Positions 49,601 through 61,600 of a DNA stretch of 64,000 nt are shown piece after piece. The first letter of the stretch is position 1; the number at the start of each line of letters is the position of its first letter. Both the position numbers and the translations under genes were made by a program. A model generated the notes under the pieces. That model was not told the origin of the DNA. It did no database searches and was given only the letters and a program-made list of their open reading frames with translations. Origin of the DNA: Prinia subflava (lineage: Eukaryota; Chordata; Aves; Passeriformes; Cisticolidae); assembly GCF_021018805.1 (NCBI RefSeq), contig NC_086253.1, positions 11,968,735 through 12,032,734 on the forward strand, read 5' to 3'.

Positions 49601-52600
49601 CCCCCCATACACATTTGGTATGTGCACACAAAATTGTGAACTTAAAATGTGGCTTTAAAAATGGGACAGACTGAGATACTGAAAACCATGCAACATTTCA
49701 ACATGAAAAATTGCAGCAAAATCTTTCTAATTTGCCTCTCCTCCACCTGGGAAGGGGGCATTCCCCTATCCATTCAATCTCTACAGCTCATTTTAACACT
49801 CAAGCCAACTGCCAGCAAAGCACACTAATCTACGTGTAGCCTGGCTGTGACTTTCCATTACACAGAAAATCCAAATATTTACTTAGGAAAAAAATTATTA
49901 ATTTATGATGTAAGTTTTCGTTTTATTTAATTATTTATCTAGGAATTAATATTAAGCTGTTATTATACAAACACTACTAATTAGTCAAAACCCCTTTCTC
50001 AATAGATAACCATCTCCATTTCTTTCTTCTTTTTGTTATTTTTTGTCATCAAGAGTCATGATAATTTGTTTCCTGTTCCAGTGCTTGACTTAATAAAACC
50101 TGTTTTGGCTGCTGTAGCAAATACTGAACTGCTACACAAGTGTTAGCTTGTAAATACTTTGCAAATTATGCTCAGTTTTCACACAGGTCCTAAGGGTCTT
50201 GTGCTGATGCTTCCAGCCATAGGTTAATGCACACATTAAATTGCCCTCCATCTGTGCAAGGTAGCCCCTGTTTTGTTTGGAAAACTGCTATTGACCATTT
50301 CCTTACCTTGAAGTCCTGTCCATCATCTGAACTCATTTTTTTGGCCTCCCCTCGGGCGTACTGCAGCAGTGTCTGCCCGATCACCTGCTCCATGTGCTGC
50401 TGAAGAAACTGAAGAGCTTCTTGGATTTCTGTGACCAGCTGCTGGTGAAATTCTAAATGGGTTTCTTGTGTTTCTTCCTCAAGCTTCTCCTCCTCTTCAA
50501 GAATGTGGGACTCCTGGAAAACAGACAATAAGACAGCACTGCCACTTAAATATCTGAACAATTGTAGCCAGATTCACTTTGAAAGGAAGTCCTGCACCCA
50601 TTCAGAATGTTACAGTTTTAGTAATTATAATAATATAATTTACAGAGGAAGTTTGTACAGTCATTTAACACATTTGTCTTTGCAACAGACCTACAGCCTC
50701 TGTCATGATATGCACAGTGAAAGTAGCATCCTGTCCTATTAGTCACTTGTAAGTGATTTATTCACATGTATGTGAAATATCCTGAGTCCAGTAAGGGATA
50801 ATTGTGGATGCCTTGATAATTAATTGCACAGGAGCAAGGCAAGAACACTTATGCACCAAGAATACTTGCACAGTTTGTGTGGTCTACCTGAGAAAAGCTT
50901 GGTTGGTTGGTATTTGGGAGTCCCAGTACCCATGGGGGTACCAATGGGACAGGTCACAAAGGTGTGTAGTAACACTTGAAAACCATTTGCACAACATCCT
51001 CTGGTGGTGAGTTCTAAAGCTTCTTTACTATCTTATTATTTTTCTTAATTTTGAACCTGCCATCTGGTAACATTGCTAGATGCTCTTTTCTTTCATTAGA
51101 AATGTGAAAATGGTTCTCTAGTCACATATTTGATGCCACTTTTAAAAGTTATGATATTCCAGAAGATACCTATATTTTATGTTAAAGAATTCAAGTCCTT
51201 TGAGGTCTTTGGACCATCCTTGCCTCCATTTTTGTGCATGAAAAGTGCACACTTTTCATCTAAGCTCTCTTATATTATTATATAATGAACAGTAGTATCT
51301 GCTTACCTGCATGGCCTGTTCTGCCATCCTTAAGTGTAGTGGTCTGCCATAGATGGCTTTCTATTCTGTTGCTGATGTCTTTCCTATATTTATATACTCA
51401 CTTAAGGCTAGATAACATTAAAATGTTCTGGGAGATGTGATAGTACCCATTTGATGCCTTCTTGGAAATATGAAACACAAGCAGAAAAAGAACACTAATC
51501 TGTAGAAATATTCTGATTAAAGCTGGGTTGTTCTGACATGTTATATTTACAGTTAAGACCTATGTTTTTGAGGTTTTTGACAAAGTTGGAATGTCTTAAA
51601 CTGTTCCTCATTTTTTAGAGACCCGATGTCATGTGATTATGCCCAGGCTTGGATTCATTAGTCATTTTATATTCTATATGAAATCAATGGATAAACATGA
51701 CACTGTTCTCCAGTACAAAATTGGCCCAAGCAAAAATTAGATTTGGGTAAAATAACACAGTATGTCTAAAAATCTGGTTGAGTGTGGGTAAATGAACCTC
51801 TTCCTGAACTCCTTACAGACTGGTTCTAGTTTTGGAGGCTGTTTGTAAAATGTCTTTTCTCCCAACTTTTCCCAGTTCCACACCTATGCCCTACTTTTTC
51901 AGCAGCAAGAATCTTACATGTGTAGTTTTAGGCACTTCCTTATGAGATGGGTTTTACCTGGACTTGGAAAGAGACTGTAATGGAGAGAGACCAAAGGAAC
52001 ACTAATACCTGAGAAAATTTTATTTTCATTAGGGAACCCAGTGATTATATCAATTAATGTCTCCACGTGAGCTAAGTGAGAGGGAGCAGTGGAAAGCAAG
52101 AGGAATGCAGTGATATGCATTTGTATTTTATTATTTTATATTTAATTTCTTCTGAATGTTAAGGAGTTTTTCAGATTTTCCAACTTAAAAGAAACTGCTT
52201 CAATTGAAATTTTTCAAATATGAAAATGGCAGGACACAGATTTTCCTTATTCCCCTCCACATGGAGATTAAGGGTTTATATTATGCAAATCCAAATTAGA
52301 GGGGTACAGAATTTTACCTCTCAGCTAATTACACAGGAACAGCATGGAACATAGAGCTGCAAAGTGTTTGATGGGTTCAAGCCATACATGCTGCAGCAGT
52401 GGGGTGGGCAGAGCTATCACTGACACCTGCTGGGAGGCTTGTCTGAGGTTGAAATATGAAATGTGATGCTGTTCTACATAAATATCCAATGTAGGTAATT
52501 AAATAACCAACAACGCTTAATAGATCAACACTAAAACCAGTCATGAACAGATGTGGAAGTGACCTATGGGAACATCATGTCTAAAAATCCCTTAAACTTT

Positions 52601-55600
52601 CCTTTGTCTTCTTGATCTACAGTAGCCAAATGATGTGGGAGGATTGGGAATGGATGCTAACTTTCTTATGGACAGAGAGAGAGAAAAGAGAATAAAAAAT
52701 TATGACAGAATAGAAGAACTTGCTTGGTGTGGTAGGAGTAAGAATTTCTCCTAATGCTCCAGTAAGAACTTCTCAAGTGCATATTATAATCCCCAGTGGA
52801 ATTAGTAGGAGCTTCTCTTACCCTGAAGCAGTAACCTTGCAGAAGTCCTTTATGCATGTTGGCATCCTTGCCTTCTTGCATTAGTATTTTCATACAAATA
52901 AATTGCTAAATAAGCTTGCTAGGATAACACATATCACAGACAGCTATACACTCAAAGTATAAGGCATTTTAAAATGTCTGCCCAAATTACAACCAGCACA
53001 CTCAGGGACCTCCTATGGCAGCAATGTACATATTTTTGCCAGAGAATATTTTTTCTTTCTTCTGGGAGCTAGAACTCCTTTTTTTTTTTTTTTTTTTTTT
53101 TTTTGGTCTGGATATGCCATGGCTACTTTTAATGCCAAATATCACAGCATATGAGACCTCTGGAGACAACCCAGGTGGACACTGCACCTACCACTGCCTT
53201 CTGTAGCTGCCACTGGTCCTCATCTTGGCACGGGGAGGATCCCTGCTGCAGGGTGTGCTGCTCTCTCAGCTCCTGCAGCGAGCTCCTCTTCCTGGAGAGC
53301 CGCATGCGCGCCAGGGCTGCCGTGCCGGCTCTTCGGAAGGTTCCCCTTCGGAGCACGGCACGCAGAAGGAGCCGGTGCTTCTGCAATATGTAGCTGACAG
53401 ACCTGTCAAAAGGACCAGTGAAAACCCATCAGTGAAGCTGCTTGCTGGTTTGGCACACCTGTGTTCAGCAAAGCCACTGCTTAAAGGTGACAAGGGTTAT
53501 TCCTCACTCAGTGCAACGTCTTGTACGAAGCATGCCTTGGAAAGCTGCTCAGGTATGGGTACTGCTGTGTTACACTGCTAGTTCTGTCACATTGAAGCTA
53601 AATTAAAATGAAAACAGAAACAAAATGTGTTGCTAAAATAAAACATCTATATATTATCTAAAATAAACATCTATAAAACATATGTATATATAATATATAT
53701 ATATATATATAAAACTTCTATATGTTGCTGGAATGAACATTTTATCTTGCAGAACATGCAACTCCACTGTGACACAGGGAGTGCAGAGAGAGGCTGGTTC
53801 AAGACTGAAAACCACAGCCAATACTCACAAAACACACCAGTGACAAATCACATAAGAGAATTATTTCTAATTTCCAGGAGTCAGGATATGTCTATTTTTA
53901 AAAATTTGCTTTCGATACTCAAACAAAAATCTGGAACAGTTGCCTCTCTGTCTGAAGGTGCTAATAATCCCCCAACACTGCTTTCCACAAGGTAACACAG
54001 ACAAGTTTTTATTTGGGCATGCAACAGTGAAGTTTTTACCCCACTGCTCACTGATGAAACTGTGCTTACTCATCACTGAGGCATCCTAGTCTGCTTACGA
54101 CACCTTGAATTATCTTCTCTTGTTTCTCAGACAGCTGCTTTTGCATCACAGCAGACAGAGCATATTCTGTTATCCAGAGCTAAAAGCAGGGGAAAGAATT
54201 ACAAATATAAGATATGCTGATTTCAGCCAGTCACTGCATAAAGAAACATCAGTTTATTTTGCTAAAAAAATCATACTTTGCTTTCAAAAACAAACTCATG
54301 TTGAATTAAAATTATTCTACTTACTACTATTTTTTTCAATTAACAAAATCTTAAACAAAACTCACTGAAAAGAAAAGCTTTGCACTGGTTTGGATCAGCC
54401 CTGAGCTGAGTTTCCTACAGGTTTTTTTGTTTCAGCAACAGAGGAACAAGAAAAAAGTAACAATACTGCCAAAATACTGCACTGGCTCTTATCAGCAGGT
54501 TGCAGTAGGCTTTTTATGTTTTTTTCTTCTCACTAGTAGAGAATGTAAGTTTTACTTTCACTGAACAAAATAAAGATATCATCTTCCATCACACTTCTGT
54601 CACAGTAAACAGTGCTAATAGTTGGAAATGGAGATTCCATGATTAGGTAAGTATATGGACTGCAAGTTTACAGCTCCTTCACAGCAATATTTAGATTGAA
54701 GAATTTGATTTTTAAATGAATTTTGAAAGACTTGACATTAGACTGTAAACTTTTGAAGATATGGACTTAAGATTCTGTTTAGTACGTTGCCAGTATTTAA
54801 GGAAGAGAAAGTCATAAGCTAAAATATTTGCAAGGCTCCAACTCTTACTGTTAGATGAAGAGTATATATTGGGCTATTGACAGCTGAATAAAAGCAGGTT
54901 ACCTGCTGATGCATCCAGAGTCCTACATTAAATATAACACCCAGGATGTCTGACAGTTTCACTTTGTGTTCCAGTGCCATTCAGAACACCAGGAACGAAA
55001 TTTTCAATTATGGCAGGCAGGTAGGTTTCACTAGATCAGTATGTCCAGCAAAGGATTGGATGTTCTGGCTGCAGGAGGGGTGAGGCTTAGTGCAGTGTGG
55101 GCACATCCAAGTTGTTATTCCAGAGCACCCACATCATTAATGTGGGGGTGGTTTTGGGGTGAAAATGAGCACACCTCTCACAAGTGGGCACCATTTTGCC
55201 TCTCTCTCCAGCAGGAAGGTGTCAGCATCAGCCCCTGCAGATCCAGGCCCATCAGCACCCCTGCAGTTCCCATCCCCATCCTGTTTTCTCCAGAACGCAG
55301 CTACAGGACTCGGTGCTGAAAGGACAGCGGCAACAACGCCCATCGGCAGCAGGACTGAACCAACAGAGCCAGCGCAGAGGCTGCCACGGGGAGGGACTGG
55401 TGGCACTGAACTCCTGTCCAGTGAGGGGAGCCTCACTGCCAACAGCTGAGCTGAGCCTGGCCAGCTGAGCTGGGCTGAAAGGAGGTGGCTCAAGAACCAC
55501 CAAGAATGGTTGGAAAAGCGGCAGTGACCTGCAGGACCAGTGCAGCGGGGCGGGAGAAACAGCGGCACAGACACGCGAGCAGAACTGAGCCCGGCAGAGC

Positions 55601-58600
55601 AGCGGCGCAGCCTGACTCAGGGGACTTATTTGTCACTGGCTTTCATTGCTTCAGGCTGGGGGGGTGGGAAAAGTTAGCCAGGGGAGTTCTCTTGCCATCC
55701 TGCCTTTGTTCCTGATGGCCACGTGGGCTGTGAGTGGGAATGGTCTCCCCATTACCTTTATCTGGGGAAGCCAAGAGGACACGACCCACAGGGAGCATCG
55801 GCCATCTGTTTGTTTCTTCCCAGTGGTGAACTCCTTTTTGCAGGGTAAAACACCTTCTTTTTTTGTATACCTTTGCTATTAATATTGCTATTATAGTGCA
55901 TTTCTTACTCCATGGCTTTGTGCTTTTAGTAAATTTTTATCTCAACCCATAGTCTTTGCTTTTGCCACTCCCTTATTGGAACAGGCAGGGGAAGGGGAAG
56001 GGCTCATTTGCAGTTTAGCTTCCATTTGGTGCTAAAACCAGCACAAGTGTATAATTGCACAATTGTTAGTGTTAGAAATTAGAAGTGGTTCTGGGCCTCT
56101 CTGCTGGATATGAGTTTTTTTGTTGGGAAGCAGTGATCTTTGCAGGAGAGATGCTTTCTCTGTGAGCACAGAATGAATTCCCTGGGAAGTGCTGAGAACA
56201 TCAGAAACCTCATCATCTTTGGCTTCCAAATAAAAACGTATTTCTTCATGACTTGTGCCTTCTCTGTAGAATACCCAGTGACACATCAAGTTGACCTCTC
56301 TCCATGCAGAAAACCTTACCAAAACACATGTTCCTGAGCAGGATGCCTGACAAAGATGGGCAGGCAGTCAACAACAAGTGACAGATGGAAGATGCAGCTG
56401 AGCATGAGAAGCACAGCCCAGAAGACTGCAGGGCACTGGAGACCCACGAGGCTGCTCTCGAAGAGCCTCAGACATACCTGTGTAGGCAGATCTGAACTGA
56501 TCTGAGTCTAGGCGAGTCTGACAATCACAGAACATAGCTGAGCACAGTGTCCTCTCTGATTGCATGCTGCAAGCATCAAATTCAGGTCTATCAGGTCTCC
56601 AGGTATCATCATGCCAGATGGCAGAGACTTGCTTGAAGTAATAATTGTTATCAGCATTTCCCTTTAGCAGCTCTGTGGATATAGCTCCCAGGGTTTCACA
56701 CTTCTCTGCACACGCCTTGTAGATCCATCGCACTGTGTACTGCAATGTCTCTTTCAGCAGTTAAAAGAAAGTCTGAAAACAACCTTTTACTTTCTGGAAG
56801 TATTTTTATTTCCAATGAGAGATTGGTTGTGGTTCAGATGTGGGTTTCCATCATTTTTGGAGACCTGATTATTTACTGAGAAGTTGCTCTTGAAGGGCAA
56901 GTCAGACAGCATGAGGGTATATATCACCAAGAGACAGAACACAAGGGATTATATCTGAATTACGATTGGAATGGTAAACGATATAATACTGCAGACAAAA
57001 ACCCAAAAAATAGCACCTCACTCACTATCAGTATATCCTATCCAAAAGTATATCCTAGCACTGTCAAGGATAACAATGACAGTGCTTCTTGCAGTGATTA
57101 TTTACTTCTGTTTATGAAGAAACAGCCTAGTTCTGAAGTAATGAAGAGCTCCTTCTAAAGTCACCTTTCCCATTAAGAGCACATTTGAGATAATCCATAT
57201 GCAGAATTTATAAAATGTCTCTGCACCTCTCTGAGACCAATGGGAAACTGAGGCTACAGCAGAAATTCCTCCAGCACACAGTTATTAAACTGAACAGTAA
57301 AAGTCATGTAAGCAGTAAGAGAAGATGAGGAAAGGAGGGGGAATTATTACACATTTATGATGAGAGGATAAATAAGGAAGATTGAGAATCAGACCAAATA
57401 CTAAATCATTGTCTCAAAAAGGCCATTAAGAACTTGATTAAGATAGAAAGTATCTACTGGAATAAGTAGGATAGTGTATGTTTAATTGGAAACAACACCT
57501 GGTTGCTCACCAGGATGGGCTAGCAGAGCTGGGTATTTTCCACCTCCAAAATACATGAAGACACACACACAGAGGCATAAAAGTGACATCAAAGATTCTC
57601 TGGGAATGTTGAGGCTGCTGGCATGTGGTTGAAAACAAGCAAAACAGAGACAACTGCTTTTTCAGGCCAGGTGGCAAGGTCCGGCTTTGTGCTTGCACCA
57701 ATACTCCAATGTTGGGTCAATTCACCAGGCATGTCTCCAAGCTCTCCTGCTCTTGGGAGCAGCCTTACTTTGCTCAAAGGCAGGTTTTGTGGAGAGGACA
57801 AACATGCTGCTGCACAGACTTAGCTGCTGGAACAGAGCTCAGACTCCCTGATTCTTGCATTCAACCAGTAAAACCAGTGATAAAAGTATGGCAAATGGAG
57901 CAGTAAAGCTCTAAGGAATGTCTGGCTTCTTGAAGTGTATTCCAATTGCTATGAAAAAATAAACCAGAGAAAGTGATAAAACGTACACCATGTCAAAACT
58001 GATAAGCAGGTGCCAGTTCAGCTTTCTGGGTGTCAAGCAATGACGTGGGAATGGATGGAAATCTCATCCCATTTTTATTCTGTAGGCTTTCAAATAAATT
58101 TTCTTCTTGGCCACAAGTCCTAGATTCCAAGATCTTCTGAAGCACTGCTGAAGTTAAGTATTTTTCTCTGGCAATAAAGGTGAGGAATATGCCTCTCTTT
58201 TCTGTTTTGACATCTTTAGCAGAGATTATTCAGGGAATGAAAGGAAAGTGATTTCTCAGTCTCGGCCTGTAGATGGGGTGCGATGCACACTGACTGCCAA
58301 GTGAGTCCCAGCCTGGTGCAGGAGGCTGCTCCCTGAAACTGCTCTCTACAGAAATCATGAGTTAGAGACTATGTGGGAAAATGCTCCAAATTGATTTTCA
58401 TTAGTCATTTATTCCCATTTGCCTCACTCATATCCTAAAGCCTACAAGGCAAACTTATACATGAAACTGATTTTTTCTTTGTGGTTGTAAAAGTGATTCT
58501 GTTCACCCAAAGGACATCATATTCCAGACATGTACAAATACTAGGAAAGATCATCTAAAAAAAAAGATGGTTCAAATAAAAGGGAAAAACGTCTTTTAAA

Positions 58601-61600
58601 GCCACTTTGAAAAGCACACATAAATACCCTGGTGAAAAGTCTTCTGGTGTTGAGACTTCCCAAGCCTGTAAAGCAGGAGATTGTGTAACACTTAGCACAC
58701 CACATTTATCAAGAAGCAAATGAAAGACATATCTCTGCTGCAAAATGCCTGACAATTTAAAAGGCCTGTCAATATGACTGTTGATTTATGGATCTTTTGT
58801 CAAACTCAGAACTCTAACATCTATGGGATCTCTCAAATGACATAATCACCTGACATAAGTGTCCAATATCTCTTCTTCATAAGGTGAAAATCAAGTGTTC
58901 CTTTTTGTAGGATGCAAGTGTCAGCTTATTGCTTAAATGTTCATGCTGCTGTTTTATAGTAGGAAAGGGATAAGAAATGCACTTTGCAGTTGAACATAAT
59001 ATAATGGGTCGTGATGTTTTTCAGACTGATGAAAATTTGATCCTAGCTTTGGTGGAATAGCTATCTCCCTGCATGCTCTCTTTGGAGATAAAGCAGATTT
59101 TTTCCAGTTCAAATCCTTTCAAAAAAGCCACAAGCATTAAGTTAAAAAAGGTACTTAGGCTCCTGCACAGAATATTGTCTTGAGGAATCATAAGATGAAT
59201 TTCTCACTGAGAGAAACTCTTATCTCTTCTTGGAATTTATCCTGCAGAATCACTTGTCCTTAGGACAGCTCTGTCTGCCACTAAGGAAATTTTGGTATTG
59301 AATAAAGCCCAGCTGCAGTGCTGGTGAGTCAGAGACCAATGGGAGAGCTCTGTCATTGCTAAGTTAATTCCTCTATAGCTCTATACCTCACTAATTACTG
59401 TTAATGATGTCAGCAAATGCCTTTTTTTTCCCCCCCAACTAGAAAGTCATCTGCTTTACATTATGCATGCTGGGGTACACAAAGTGATGGAAAGTCAATT
59501 TTCTAATTTAAATAACCTATGCTTGAGCATGACCAGAACACCTGAATTCACATACAATGAATCCACCATACAGTGCTGCCCAAAGACCTTTATCTAGCAG
59601 CTGAGTGCTGCAGATGAACGAATCCTTTGAACCCTTGGACAAAAATCCCCAGGGTATGGTTCCTCCACTCAACAGTGTGCCCAATGATAGCAACAGAGGA
59701 ATGTACAAACAGCATTTCTGGACCAAAACATCAGCCTTGAGATGTCCCCTCTCTTCTCCAGCCCTGAACAATGGCTGAGGTTCAATGAGACAGTGGAAAG
59801 GCCACAGCAGAGGTGCCCTAATGTGCACTCTGACATGACATTACTCATAAATTGCACATCACAACCTCCTGCCTCTCTGTGGTTTTTATGACAGTGAATA
59901 CCACCACTTTGCTTAGGGCTATGACATGTGCTCCAGGCCATGCACATACAAGGACAGACAGTTTGTGCACCCTTGATGAATGTGAAAATGAACAGCAAGG
60001 TTTAAACTTGACAAGTCAGGTATTCAATCTGATAAGAAGGGGAAAAATAATTTTAAAAAATTTTTAAAAATTGAGGTCATTGTTTCATTAATCACTAAAG
60101 GTACAGATCTGCCAAAATCAAACACTAAATGTCAACAGTTCTGGAAAATACAAATATAACTAAGCATGTGAGCAGACCCACTGGCATCAGTGGTTGGTCC
60201 CAAGCACAGTTTAGTTTAGTTTTCTATATAGCCCTGTGACACCAAACCAGAAAAGCAGAATTGTTTTTCAAAACAGGTCAGTTACAGTAAAGGGCATATA
60301 AAAGATCAGGGAGGTGCACGTTGCATAACTCCAGATTAAGGAAAATATAGAAGAAAAAAAGGAAATGTCTTTTTTGGAAAGAATTTTCAATGAAAAATTT
60401 TAATTTTGTATTTCCAAGGTTATTCTAAACCTTCTGGTTAGGAAACAACTCTACCAGATTTAGTAGAAAGCCCACTATTTCCTGAATCACAGTGTTTTAC
60501 AGTAGAATCCTAAATATGACTGGGTGAAAAAGTCAAACACCTTAACACAGCTTACAATAATTAGAGACTTGCTCAGTACCTCATTAACAAGGTACTGGAT
60601 TATCTGGGCACTTTGGAGAACGAAGGCAAGGGCAAATACGATTCTGCCAGTGTTAAAGAAATCTGCCAACCTTTTACTTAAGAAGCTCCAATTACTCTAT
60701 ACACTGTAGCACACACTTAACATTTAGGAAAGGACACACCTTTGAATAGAGAAGGTCTTTCTTCGACTAGGCTGTGTTACAAGCAGTGTTAACAAAGACA
60801 CAGCACTGCATGAATAAACTGAAGGTGTATTTGAGCCCCAGTCTGATGCCAAAGACACCTGTCTCAGCATTTACTCTTGTTTTCTCCTCTGGTGTCAATG
60901 CCCCCTATGGTAGGCACACACAGAGCAGGAAAGCTGGATGTGGTTTTTCCCTTCACAGAGTAGAGTATATTTATAAAAATACATATCATAACTCTCCAGT
61001 TATTACAGTATTAATGCATAAAATTAGTAAGAGATATTTATCATTTCAAGGCTCCCTTGCCTGCAAACTCTGTTTATAGATACCCTCTCCAAACAGACCC
61101 GGTGAAGGTTTTTTTGGACTGTTGCTGTAGATGCCAAGAGTTGAGGACATCAGAGAGCAGCCTTGCCAGAAATTGTTTGTGTGCTGACAAAGCTGTCAAA
61201 CACTGTGGACAGATGTTCAGTAATTACTCTCTGACTCCTCCATGCAAGCCTACATGCACAGCATACATATTCACTCTGTGCTGCAGGTAAAACTGCTCCT
61301 CCTCAGCCTAGAGCTGTGTCTGGACCAGGCTATATGCTTATACACTGAACACTCTCCACAGGTAAGTATCTTGGAATTTTTTTTCTGTATCCCATTTTTC
61401 AGACACTGAGATCTCAAAACATAACATGGATCTTACCTCTTTTTCTTGCAACAGCTGTTCCTGGAAAAGCTTCCAGCGTCTCTGGCGATGATTCTCCCAT
61501 TTCTCCAGCTGAGGGAGCAAATTCTCCTGCCACTCCTCTTTCAGAAGCTCACATTCCCTTACAGAGAGGCTGGTCACCACAGGCAGGGTCTGAAGAAACA

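Larger units (their letters stand above)
50514..53191 (-). other. EVC intron 14
   Basis: 2.7 kb. It contains a 22-base near-palindrome (51238-51259) and a 26-base T run (53079-53104) close to the exon 14 donor. Nothing else recognised. Confidence 0.8.
54180..61436 (-). other. EVC intron 12
   Basis: 7.3 kb, the largest intron in the window. It holds an LTR-like segment ending near 56046 with a GC-richer flank (55160-55620) and an unexplained exon-like ORF (56478-56750). From 56751 to 61436 I see only AT-rich sequence without recognisable elements. Confidence 0.75.

Noticed and set aside
55137..55574. 145-codon minus-strand open frame
   Set aside because: A GC-rich, Pro/Ser/Leu-rich frame overlapped by equally long frames on the other strand; explained by composition.
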